Positions 47,482 to 57,960 of a stretch of DNA of 64,000 nucleotides are shown one piece after another (within the stretch, counting starts at the first letter, position 1; every line of letters begins with the position of its first letter). This DNA is from Diorhabda sublineata (taxonomy: Eukaryota; Arthropoda; Insecta; Coleoptera; Chrysomelidae). The DNA is taken from contig NC_079478.1 in NCBI RefSeq assembly GCF_026230105.1, forward strand, positions 26,179,653-26,243,652, in the 5' to 3' direction. The notes under the pieces were generated by a model, which was not told where the DNA came from, made no database searches, and worked only from the letters and a program-made list of their open reading frames with translations. Position numbers and translations under genes: made by a program.

Positions 47482-48536
47482 TAATTCGTAATTCCCAACA
47501 TTGCCCTTTCCATTGCCCGTTGCGCCTCTCTCATCTTTCCTGCAGTTTGTCTCGTGAGGGTAAGCGTCTCTGCCCCATAGGACATCACAGGTACAACACA
47601 CTGCTCATATACTTTTCTCTTTAGGCTTATTTTTAAGTCTGATTTCAAGGTACTACTCAACTTGCCAAAAGCTATCCATCCTAACTGTATTCGACGCTTT
47701 ATCTCACACGTTTGGTTATCTCTTCCTATCCTCACTTCATGGCCTAGATATTTATAGTCATATACTTGCGCTATCTCACCTCTATCGATAATTATGTTAT
47801 CATTTGTTACCAGATTTGTCATAAATTTGGTTTTGTCTAGATTTATTTCTAGGCCAACATTCATTGTGGTTCTTTTCAAATCCGTGGCCATCTGCCGAGC
47901 GTCTTGCATATTGTCGGTGATTATGACGATATCGTCTGCGAAACGCAGGTGGTTTAGATACTCACCGTCGATATTTATACCTTTCCCTTCCCAGTTTAAT
48001 TTTTTGAAAGAGTATTCCAACACACATGTGAAGAGCTTAGGAGAGATAGTGTCTCCTTGTCTAATCCCGCATCCTACATGTATCTTATTTGTTGGTTCGT
48101 GGAGATTTACATTTAGAGTTGCGTTTTCATATATGTGTTTAATGAGCTTTGCGTATCTGTAGTCTATCCTACATTTTTGCAGGGCTGATAAAATTGCTGG
48201 AAGTTCAACTGTGTCAAACGCCTTTCTAAAATCGACAAATATCATTACGAGGGGCCTATTATATTCTATGGATTTTTCTATCAGTATCTTAATCGTTTGC
48301 AAATGGTCATTTGTTCCATACCCTATTCTGAACCCCGCCTGTTCTCTGGTCTGATAAAAGTCTAACTTTCGTTTCAAGCGTTTCGTTACGATCTTAGTGA
48401 ACCATTTATAAAGGTGAGAAAGCAAGCTTATAGGTCTATAGTTTTCAAGGTTCGTTATATCCCCTTTTTTGTGGATGAATACACCCGGTACATAGTGTTT
48501 ATTTCGCAGGGGTTTCCATTTAAAAATGATCAGATT
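47457..48536 (-). pseudogene. RTE-type LINE reverse transcriptase, open but truncated at both ends
   Basis: This is the longest recognisable coding segment: an uninterrupted minus-strand frame of 359 codons after a TAA at 48537-48539. Reading in order: HYVPGVFIHKKGDITNLENY and YRPISLLSHLYK (polymerase box 1; about 48500-48410), REQAGFRIGYGTNDHL, FVDFRKAFDTV (first catalytic Asp, about 48235), GIRQGDTISPKLF, LRFADDIVIITDN (catalytic FADD, about 47940), GLEINLDKTKFM, YKYLGHEVRIG, PVMSYGAETLTLTRQTAGKM and AMERAMLGIT. Order and spacing match the RTE clade. All active-site residues are intact. The endonuclease is missing upstream and the C-terminus stops just after MLGIT, where the frame runs into the inverted repeat at 47481. 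It therefore cannot be an autonomous element, but the open frame implies a young insertion. The plus frame 47794-48162 is a shadow. Confidence 0.92.
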
Positions 48537-48539
48537 TTA

Positions 48540-50150
48540 CCTTTTTTATTTCTTGAATTACTATTTTAATTAAAGTATATTAAAGTATAGTCACGCAGTT
48601 ATAAGCCGCCCTATACATATCGGTTTATTTTTTAGATAAGGAACATGTCGATGCCTAAAATGTTTAAAATTTTAATTGGATACTTTCCATGATAACGGAG
48701 TCATCAATCGTTATCCCACTCTCCCTATTTATTATTATTTTGGAATTTATACTTAACAACCTCTTTTATGACACATGTTTGTTGCTACGTGTATATTTTC
48801 ATGTATGTATAACAATTTTTATTTCGACAAGTCTTATAAGATAATAGATAATAATAATAGTTCATTTAATATAAAAAGTTTGTTTATAATTTAGTGAATA
48901 GTCATGATATTAAAATTCATTTATATTTTGTATTTGTATGATAAAAATCTTGTCAAGTAATTGTGATAATTTCATTAAAATATGTCGATCCATACTCAAT
49001 AAATACATAATTCATTTCGAAAAAATATGATTTCTCTGTGCTTTCTCTTGAAAGTGTCTCCAAACTCCTCCTATCTGTTTTGGACAGTGGCTTGCTGCAA
49101 CTGGCATCTTTCAGTTGACCGAAAGAGATGTGAAACTAGAATGGCAGAGCATTGACCTCGCGAAGTTAGTAGGTCAGGGCTTGTGTCGGACATTGAACTT
49201 TCCGTTCGCGGTCATTTACCATTCGCCAATTCAAACACACCATGGTTGCCAAAGTTCCAGGAAATCCCCAATTTAAAAAGTTTCGATCGTTTAAAAAATT
49301 TCATGATGTTCCTTCATGGTTGATGAACATCATTATCAAATAGTAATCCGATATATTTCCAACTTAAATATTTGCTTATAGTGAATCATTTTGTTTTGGG
49401 TAATTACTTTCTTATCTGATTGAAAGCTATAATTTTCGAAAGATTGGAAGATTTGACCTTATATGTGCATAAATAACTGGAGTATTATGAAACACAAGAT
49501 ATTTTATCCTACGAATATTGCTCAACTCCAGGTCAGGATTTTATTTATATCAAAGGCTTTTGTTGAAAATGGGTACTGAATTAAACTGACTTAAAAATGG
49601 TTATAATGGTGCACATTCTAAACATTAAGATCAGAGAGATTATTGAATAATATATTTTTGGTGCCACTTATTTTGGCTGATATGTACATTGCATCTTTTG
49701 CCGCGTTCCCTATTTGTAAGAATATTTTTATATTACTTGTTTATGTGCAAGCAAATCTCATAGAGCCGTTCACTTCTCTTTCTTCATCTCTTCAATAAAA
49801 TAATAAATGAAATTGGCATAATATTATACAATACTTATTCGTTTTCCATAATAGGGTTATGTGAATTTCACGCATGAAGTAACAAGATGTTAAATAATTT
49901 GCATTGTCCAAAATTCATTTAGAAAATGAAAAATGGTTCATAATTAATTGTTACACTGTGTGTAGAATAAGAAAGATCGAACGTATTGATTACAATACAA
50001 TAACAACTTGCGTTTGAGAATTACAAGCAAAAAGAGAGCTGAGCAAGTGTCTGCACTCTAGATTTGAGGATCTACATAGCAGCTAGCAATTCGAGAGTTG
50101 CTAGTTAAGTTTTGAAATGGAGGAGTAAAACCAAATATTCATAATTAGAC
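48540..50150. other. Unassigned sequence
   Basis: The stretch 49050-49290 is GC-richer; its minus strand gives broken frames such as NFARSMLCHSSFTSLSVN and PVAASHCPKQIGGVWRHF, which look like decayed coding DNA of an element I cannot name. The rest is AT-rich with no motif. Confidence 0.35.
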
Positions 50151-50156
50151 ACGGCT

Positions 50157-51200
50157 TTATCGTTTTAAAAAATATTTTCCATTAGAATAAATAGTTTTGT
50201 ATGAGTTTGAACCAATTGTCGAATAATTTTTCCTATTCCGATTGAGGTACCTCCAAAACATGTGAATTGAACGCATCAACCGCTTCTTTGTGTGTAGAAA
50301 AACATTAACCTCGCAATTTATTTTCAAACAAGGACTGTACGGCGGATGACCCATCAATTGAACTGATGTGTGAGAGTTCGCATTGTCGTAGTGGGGAATG
50401 ATTCGTATTCGATTGGTTTGCCCGATTTTTTCGAATACTTCTGGCCAAAAAAATGCTGGTGTACCATTCAGAATTGACCTTTATACGTTGCTAAAATAGA
50501 ACGGTGGCTACATGTTCAGTTATTCAGAAAAAAAGCAACTATTTGCTTCGAAATGCTTTGTGCACGAGCAGCTTTTGTTGGATTTAGCTCGTCTTGAAAG
50601 ACCCATACAGTCGATTGTTGTTTATATTCGGGTTCAAATACATACATCCATGATTCGTCTTCTATCACGATCTTATAGACCTTTTTTGAAGTACCCCGAT
50701 CAAATTTTCTCAGCATTCCTTTGCATTAATCGACAAGACCTTTTTTTGAGCGATTGTCAAATTATGCGGTATCCAACGCGAACAAATCTTTTTAACAGCC
50801 CAATATTTATGCAATATTGGGTGTATCCGAGTGGTCTAATGCCAAATTATGCCTCAATCTCACGGTATGCGGCAAGACGCTGTTACAATATCAATTTAAG
50901 CATATTATCGATGTTTTCTGGCAGAATAGCCGATATTGGACGACTTTTACGAAATTTATTCCGTAGCAAAGTGCTACCAGGATTGAATTCAGAAAACCAG
51001 CGAAACACAGTATCTCGAAATGGCGGTTTATCGGCGGATCAGGACTTGAATTTGTAAAGTTGTTATTGCTGGTTTATCTAAAAGATCCTGAAACTTTGAA
51101 AATTGAAAAATGTTTCCAACCGTCTCCTTTAAGCGAGGTTGTTGTTTTATTGTGAAAGGACCGAAATGTTTGTTGTACCAAGTTCCTGAGCGTTTTAATT
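50157..51200 (-). pseudogene. mariner transposase pseudogene (copy 2)
   Basis: On the minus strand, from about 51180: FRDTVFRWFSEFNPGSTLL-type sequence (about 51010-50950, helix-turn-helix region), RPISAILPENIDNMLKL, then after frame changes KKGLVDCKGMLRKFDRG-like sequence leading into MLRKFDRGTSKKVYKIVIED and ESWMYVFEPEYKQQSTVWVF (about 50716-50620; D-E-S-W carries the first Asp), NPTKAARAQSISKQIVAF, and the end block MGHPPYSPCLKIN (about 50354-50310, where S-P-D-L-x-P-N-D is expected) with RSIHMFWRYLNRNRKNYSTI and SNGKYFLKR. In the last block Asp is replaced by Cys, so the catalytic triad is broken. The second Asp box between 50510 and 50360 is illegible. Terminal repeats were not found. 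The 181-codon plus frame 50512-51057 is its antisense shadow. Confidence 0.82.
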
Positions 51201-52830
51201 GTTATAACCTCCCACTAGAATGTGCAATGCTGGTAACACTGAGTATTACCAACATTGTTAGTTAATTGATAGGTTTATGGTAAAACTAAAATATCACTAT
51301 AATCAAATTGTTTCTTGTTTTACTTGTAATTTCATTTTCTCATATAAATTAATGACAGTTTACTCATTAATTTCTAATATTTTATAGTAAATCTGATAGA
51401 TAATATAACACTAGTTTGTTTCAACCAGTCATTTCCCAACATTTCTTAATATATAAATGATTGAAAATATTTTCCAGCTCAACGTTGGAAAAATTGAATA
51501 GCATAGAAACCATCACTAAGTACTGCTTAATCCGTTATCTCAATTAATCTTCCATTTTGAGTATCATAATCTAAACAATCTCGTATGCAAATACTGAATA
51601 ATGATCACAGTTAACGTATAGTTATCATTAATAAACACTTTTCGGATAGAGTTACCTGAGTAATATTATATATTTGAATGAAAATTGAGTTACCTTTCTT
51701 TTCTTATACAACTTTCACACACGTCGTTGGTGATAAGCTGGTTTTAAACATCTCCTCTTTCAGGAAGACATCTTGCAAGATCTCTAGCGTTAAATACCCG
51801 GGCCAACTTTAATCAGATAAGTATGGAGTTGTTGCCAATGCTTCGCAGAGAATCCCATGATATACACTGCCCAAAACAATGAAAAACTATCTAAGAAACA
51901 ATTCTCGTGACATAATAATTATTATATAACTCGAGAATAGTGAGTTATGCCGTTTTCTCTTCATTCTATTAATCAACATGTGATATCGAATATGCATTGA
52001 AAAGTAATAATTTTTTTTTGTTCAGGTGCATGGAAATTAGTTGTCGAAGCGTTTAGCCTAACCAGACGAGTGACAAAAAAAGTCTTCAGTACCGCGTAAC
52101 ATATTAAATTTTTTTCTAAAGTACCCAGATTCACGAATACTTGTGAAAATTTTTGAAATGAGGGCGAGAAGAATAGCTTACGAGTGCCGCGTTCAGTTAC
52201 ACAGCTGAATAATATGATGATCTTCTATAAATCGGCATACAAATCTTGATTCTTTTAATTTAATCATATCAATGGTAACTGAATAGTTTGAATTAGTCGT
52301 AATGTTAAAATATTGTGCGCTTGTTCAGTTACTTCAGTGCCTAGATTCTACTGCTGATTTCTATCGACCAATGGACATCGATATTTCATTAAAAAATTAT
52401 TTCATTCTAATGAGATGATGGTAAAGGAATGAATGGAATGCAATTGTGATTAGACGCTGCTTCTAGACGAAAAAAAAACGTATAGAGGAATGTTATGATC
52501 CCTATACTTCTCTACAACAGCGTTTAATGTTTCATCAACAAAAGAGACGAATCATGCGATTTCCTGAAGTTCATGTTTTATTTTCTGACAGAATTGGTTT
52601 TTAACAATTTATAACAAAATGAGAATTATCTGTGATCCGGTATGTATAGTTTTGACAGCATACAACTCCATTAGTGTATATACAACCCCGATGAAAACAA
52701 TATTCTTCAGAATATATCATTTGTTGAAGCACATTATAACTTTATCTTTAACAATTTTAAGTTGAGATGAAAAATACTCATGCATGGATTTGCTCGATTT
52801 GTCATGGTGTGGGTGTATTCTATGAAGTTG
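51201..52830. other. Unassigned sequence with one exon-like motif
   Basis: TTTTTTTTTGTTCAG ends at 52025 and is followed by a frame AWKLVVEAFSLTRRVTKKVF ending TA-stop at 52097-52099; this could be a small terminal exon or chance. No other feature is recognised in this stretch. Confidence 0.3.
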
Positions 52831-52834
52831 ACAA

Positions 52835-53080
52835 TTACGATCGCTTAGTTAAAGAGAGTATTAATCCAAATAATTTTTCATAATTGAAGAGGTCACGTCG
52901 GGGAAGTCTCATGTCAATCTCCTCAGCAACTATCCTGATGCTACTAGCAGAGTCTCCAAACAATTGGATTATCTCGATTTTGTCTCCTAATGAGATCGAT
53001 ACTTGTGTCGAAATATCACTTTTCAAAGCACTAAATATCGCATTAAAAAAACTTTGGGTACATGTCAAAATGAAGAAAAA
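52835..53080 (-). pseudogene. Transposon helix-turn-helix fragment
   Basis: The minus frame reads ISLGDKIEIIQLFGDSASS then IRIVAEEIDMRLPRRDLFNY, fitting the E-(K/R)-I-x-I-I-x-L-F-G...S-x-R-x-V-A-x-x-(F/I)-N-x-x-(Y/H)-P-x-R pattern of the N-terminal helix-turn-helix that precedes Tc/IS630-type DDE domains in many insect elements. No catalytic domain follows toward 52500. The plus frame 52884-53219 (111 codons) overlaps in antisense and has no recognised motif. Confidence 0.5.
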
Positions 53081-53456
53081 AATTGTCTCTAACGTAATGG
53101 AAAATATCGATTCCTTAATTCATAATAGGTCGAATATAAATTTGGAATTTCATTTGTATTATTCAAATCTGAAGTATTACATAAGTAACGAAAATATAGA
53201 GCTTAAATGTGCATATTAAGCTCCACTCTCATCAACATGTATCTGAGTTATGGGTAGTCTGCTTAACCGCTTCAGGCGTCATTCGGTTGTAGTGGCCGCC
53301 TTACATTTCAGTCTTTCTTAATGATAAGGTTAAGAATACCTCGAAATAGAAGATTTGTCCTAACAATTTTTCATAGGAGAATTTTTTTTTTTTATGAGAC
53401 TAAATATTTTTTCTTAATTGATCTTCATTCCATCCAAAAACAATATTGAACTATAG

Positions 53457-53457
<1 letters not shown>
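53081..53457. other. Unassigned AT-rich sequence
   Basis: No feature recognised. Confidence 0.5.

Positions 53458-53513
<56 letters not shown>
53458..53513. repeat. (AT)n microsatellite
   Basis: Pure AT run of about 28 units. Confidence 0.98.
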
Positions 53514-53514
<1 letters not shown>

Positions 53515-53682
53515 CTGATGCCTTGCGTGAAAGATACCTCATGTAATCCAGAAGACTAAAGAAAAACTTTCACACATCTTGGAGCAAAGGACGTTATAGT
53601 TTCATTTAGTTCTATTTCTGTCCAAGCTGTTAATGAAGTCAGTTCCAGTTTACTACAATGGTAAATGTTGGAACAATTTGCG

Positions 53683-53703
53683 TATATATATATATATATA
53701 TAT
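53683..53703. repeat. Short (AT)n microsatellite
   Basis: About ten AT units, 170 bp from the longer array. Confidence 0.95.
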
Positions 53704-55845
53704 TATATGATTATCTAAATTTAACGAGAACAATAGATATTACTATGATACCTTATATCTGTTAAGTGCTTTTGAAAAGCAGTCGAAGTGTGAGAACTGC
53801 ATTATTCTGAAGGATCATCCCAAAAGTCAAATTCTCTTATTACATTCGCACAGAATTCCAGTCTTCAACTAGCAGTAAAATGGGAAGAAAAGTCTTTATT
53901 CCAACAATACTGGAAGTGATAGAAGCTTTTATCCATTAACTGATTGGAAAATATGGTAGTAAACATTATTTATCAATGCAATAAGAATACTCTTACTTCC
54001 ATATATAGATTGATATTTTACAGATTTGGCCACATATTTCTTGCAATTATTCCAACAAAAAAAATCGTTGTTGATATAAAGTCTACAGTTAATTGATTTA
54101 GTTGCTTTTTTATTTCATCACACCAATACAAAGATCGACTTGTGTAGGATGACAATTCGCGGTTTCATATTTATTCATGTGTTCATTATTGAGAAAGGAC
54201 TAAACTCTATAAACAAACAAGATATAGTTTTGGTCCCACATTTATGTTATGCCGACGGTGTTTGGATAAAGATTATGAGGAATTTCAAAAACGGGAGTTC
54301 ACCGATTGGCTTCAAATTTTTACCAGATACTCTATCACACACTAGATAATTGTATCTCTAAGGATTTTTGGCGTCTCGCAAGGAAAGGGGATGAAAAACA
54401 GTTTTATTTGAAAATCGTTGATAATCCTTGAATATCTATTTGATAACCTTACATAGCTTCACAAGATTACGATTATATCATTACGAACATAAGATATCCT
54501 TTTTATTTATTTATATTATTGTTATAATTGAGGAAAAAAATGAAATAATAAGCAATTAAAAAATAAGAATTAAATTATTATGCAAATAAAATGTCATAAC
54601 ATCACTTTGGTATCTTTATGTGTGTTTATGTCAAAAATCAATGATTTTTTATTATGGTTTAATTTTAGCTATTACGAATAACTAATTTTTATGATAAAAG
54701 GAACACCAGTAGGGGTTGTACAAAGAGAGAAGTGGTAGAGGAGAGATGATAAGGTAGATATCATCAATTTCAATATCAATCCATAGATAAAAAAACTTCT
54801 ACCTTCTTCCCATGCGAGACGTTAAAAATTCTTTCGGATACACTTATTTTCATATATTTCATATATATTTGAGGGTATATACGAAACTGCAGGTGATTTT
54901 TTATGAGGGCTCCCGTTTTCGGAACGCCAGCCGATTATGGAAAATGCAGATAGTAATGTATGAGGAATGGAACAAATTCAATAACAAAAAAAAAACAAAA
55001 ACAGCTATGTTATTGAAGCAGCAACATCTAACGTACCCCTAAATGATTTTTATATATTTATTCTATACAAAAATATTTACAGAAAAGAGATAACATAGAT
55101 TATTTTTATGTATACATATATCTTTCGTTTTCCAAACACTCGACATGTTGGAAACATACAGATAATAAACATCATTAATTCTGAAAATAAAGTGTTGCGG
55201 CAGGTATGTTTCAAATATAGAAACGTAACCGTTCACCTACTTTTTCATTCACTCATTTTTTTCTATCAATTAGATCTAATAATACATCAAGGAATAGTAG
55301 CAAAAGTATAAAAATGATTTGAAATTCAAACTAAGATAAAAACAAGTCAAACCGGCTATTATTAAACTTGTTTGATCTAATATTTGAATATTTTTAGGCG
55401 ACACAAACAAGAAAGTCAAATTATTGTGAAAAAGTCCCCGAGGATTAGCAGCGAATAATATTTTATTAACAACAAAAATAATTAATCTGATCAGGAGAAA
55501 TGAAAGAACCACCGATACAAACTTATTAAAATAAGCGACATTTAACTAATTGTACAATAACAGTTAACTGACATTATATATTCTTTATATTTTGTATTTA
55601 CCCGATCATGACTTTATATATGATAAATGATCTCATATTTTAATATATAAAGTTTCATAATTCATCGATATTCTGACCTGTACGTAGCTTGAAGTTTCCT
55701 GAATTATATTCATGAAATGAAAAGATAACTATGGAAATCAAATCATTATATAGTAAGAAAATAAATGAACCAAGAGAAATTGAAGTGTCTATTATTGAGC
55801 AGTGTAAGTAAAGGATACATTAAATTGGAGATTTTAATCAACTAC
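53704..55845. other. Unassigned AT-rich sequence
   Basis: Frames of 67-78 codons at 54140-54349, 54812-55042, 55108-55311 (plus) and 55276-55512 (minus) show no recognised domain and are not supported as genes. Confidence 0.45.
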
Positions 55846-55849
55846 AGTT

Positions 55850-56400
55850 TCCTTATTTTAACGTATTTACTTATACCATTAAAATTCCAGAACAAAGCAA
55901 GTTTCGCGAATTTCTGTAATTAAATGAACGTTTCGGTTTATGTCGTTATCGGAAATCACATTGTGTTCATTCAACTTATAATGACTTGATCATTTTTGGG
56001 AGAGTTTGAAATTAATTTACGTATAAGGTAAGAAACGAATATATTATAAGTAGCATGATTGACAATTTATAGTTACATTGCTTTAATTGAAAATTCATTA
56101 GGTAGAAAAAGTATGACTATGTGTTTTTTTTTAGAATCTTCGTACGTAAATACAAGGCAGACTAGAATTTTGAACGTCAATTTATATAGCTTACAGCTAC
56201 AGTCTTATGCGGATTTTCCTCAATTTCTAGAAGTACATCTAAGACAGTTTTTTCATTAGTAAATTGAACATTTCTACCTGGTTTTCCGATATTTTTTAGT
56301 TGCCCAGAGGTCCAAAGGTCATAATACAAAATGTACGAGGATTCCAAAATCGTCTCGTTTATTGTTAAGTATTGAATGGCGGTCATTTGGAACATTCATT
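55850..56400 (-). pseudogene. Transposase fragment (Tc3/IS630-type), decayed
   Basis: The minus strand begins with NETILESSYILYYDLW, then KNIGKPGRNVQFTNEKTVLD and VLLEIEENPHKTVAVSY (about 56310-56190), matching the G-R-P-x-x-x-T-x-E-x-x-x-x-V-L-x-x-(V/I)-E-E-N-P helix-turn-helix linker. About 230 bp on, NEHNVISDNDINRNVHLI then TEIRETCFVLEF (about 55965-55880) resembles the N-x-H-N...W-x-x-x-N-P/R...W-x-V-x-x-G-I region within the DDE_3 domain, but the catalytic Asp is not readable. The weak second half makes the link tentative. Confidence 0.45.
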
Positions 56401-56433
56401 CCATACATATGGACCGCATTGTATATGAAGAAG

Positions 56434-57170
56434 CTATCTACAAGGAAGTTGCCGCAATCGTTTTATGTTGCTTCTTATGCTCGTTAGCCCTAACCACTCT
56501 CTCTTTCTTACCAATATCCATTCGTTGTCGATCTCACATGTTCTTCTAATGTCCTCGCTTCTCTCCCTGTCAAAAAGTATTTTTTCAGCGATCCTGCGCG
56601 ATATTTTCATTTCGGTGGTTTCTAAAATTCTCTTTGTGTTCGATGTATCTGGCCTGGTTTTCGCTGTGTATGTCAATATAGGCAGGATGACAGCCTTGTA
56701 GATTCGATATTTGGTCTCGATACCGATGTATTTGTTCGTGATGCTTTTGTTCAACTATATTCTATTCTATTTCAGCTACTTCGTTAGTTGTGATTTTTGG
56801 AGTGTCTGGTATGCTTTCTGTAGCTTCTTTTTTATACAATTCTTCAAAATATTGGACCAAGTTTCCTTTGTTATGTGGTGTATTCACGTGCTTCTTTTCT
56901 CTATGTTCTGATGAATCTCCACATCTGTTTTTGGAGGCCAGAAAAGTCATTTTCCTTTTTTTTTAAATGCTTCCCAATACTGTTCTTTCTTTTGCCTTAC
57001 TAGTGTATTGGTGTCGTTTCTAACACTCTTATAGTCATCGTAGTCTTCCGGCGTTTTTGTTGTGGTTTTATTGGGACCGTGTTTTCGTTGTTTTATGTTA
57101 CGGGTGCCAAGGGCTTCCGTTGTAGCTTCTATTATGGTCCGTTTTAGTTTTTCCCAGCTTTCATTCACTC
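56434..57170 (-). pseudogene. Internally deleted LINE (family A, copy 3)
   Basis: The minus strand starts with NESWEKLKRTIIEATTEALG (57168 down), continuing with GPNKTTTKTPEDYDDYKS and LVRQKKEQYWEAFKKK, the basic linker between endonuclease and polymerase. Next comes LVQYFEELYKKEATESIPDT (about 56860-56800) ending EVAEIE, which normally leads into the polymerase domain. Instead the next frame jumps to ITNKYIGIETKYRIYKAVIL and PILTYTAKTRPDTSNTKRIL, the segment after the polymerase core, then EKILFDRERSEDIRRTCEI to 56434. The whole catalytic core is missing at a junction near 56755-56765, and the R-K-R-W C-terminus is also absent. The tail closely resembles copies 1 and 2. Confidence 0.8.
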
Positions 57171-57460
57171 CTTCTGCTCCTTCTTTTATACTAACTTCCT
57201 AAAGTGATTCGACAATCACATCTTGGATGAATATTCTCAAACGCAATATTAGTGAATATGTCTGCCCATTAATCCACCGTTGTTGCAAGAAAATTAGCTG
57301 GGTTTATTGTATTCAGTCTCTTGATGCAAGTAGAGTTTTTCTACCATTTCTATAGAACCTTTCAGAAATAAAGGGTAGAATATACAGAGTCCTATATGTA
57401 TATGGTAAAGTACTGCGACTAGTATTCTGAAAATTTGCTTGAATGGGTTTTCCAAAATAT
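57171..57460. other. Unassigned sequence between LINE relic and inverted repeat
   Basis: The first part may be endonuclease-linker sequence of the LINE (family A). The 67-codon minus frame at 57294-57497 is unrecognised. Confidence 0.35.
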
Positions 57461-57461
57461 T

Positions 57462-57960
57462 CGGTTCAGCTATAATAATTTCAGTTTTCTGAAACATCCG
57501 GTTATGCCGGAAGTGGACCCAAACTTCGTTATTTTAAACGAAATGCTATGGTTTTTATTAAATTTTTCGAATCCAAGCAATATAACTTTATATGAGGTAC
57601 AGTATGCCTTTTCGAAATTTTTGGACATGCAGCTCTCCACTAAAAATAGTTAAGTGAGTCAGGTCTAATATTTTTGAGATTTGGACAAATAACACTTACA
57701 GCTTTCAAAATCTGTGAAAAACTTGACAAAAATTTATACAGGGTGTTCAGAAAATGAGATATATGAATTTTTTAACGAAGTCCCCTTAATTTATAGCGTA
57801 CAATCCAATGGTAAAAAGAAAAATGGGGGTTGCCATTTGAAAAAATTTTAAATTTTGCATAGATTCCAAAAATTTTATGAAAACCATAGCATTCCGTTTG
57901 GTCCACTTCAGGTATAACCGGAAGTTTCAGAAAACTTAAATTATTTTAGCTAAAAAGAGC
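57462..57960. repeat. Inverted-repeat element related to the 2 kb foldback
   Basis: The left arm (about 57462-57585) contains TTTTCTGAAACATCCGGTTA and TGCCGGAAGTGGACC, then GAAATGCTATGG. The right arm (about 57861-57960) holds the inverse: CCATAGCATTCCGTTTGGTC, CACTTCAGGTATAACCGGAA and GTTTCAGAAAA. The left arm has a 15-bp insertion relative to the right (TTCGTTATTTTAAAC, near 57524). The spacer of about 275 bp includes ACAGGGTGTTCAGAAAATG at 57738. The core CCGGTT...CCGGAAGT...GTTATTTTAAA is shared with the large foldback (1911-1950), so both belong to one repeat superfamily. Confidence 0.7.

Noticed and set aside
47794..48162. 122-codon plus-strand frame
   Set aside because: Complement of the RTE reverse transcriptase frame.
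50512..51057. 181-codon plus-strand frame
   Set aside because: It lies antisense to the mariner transposase relic at 50157-51200, whose minus-strand motifs explain the openness. It has no motif of its own.
52884..53219. 111-codon plus-strand frame
   Set aside because: It overlaps a minus-strand helix-turn-helix fragment with recognisable motifs, while its own sequence is unrecognised.
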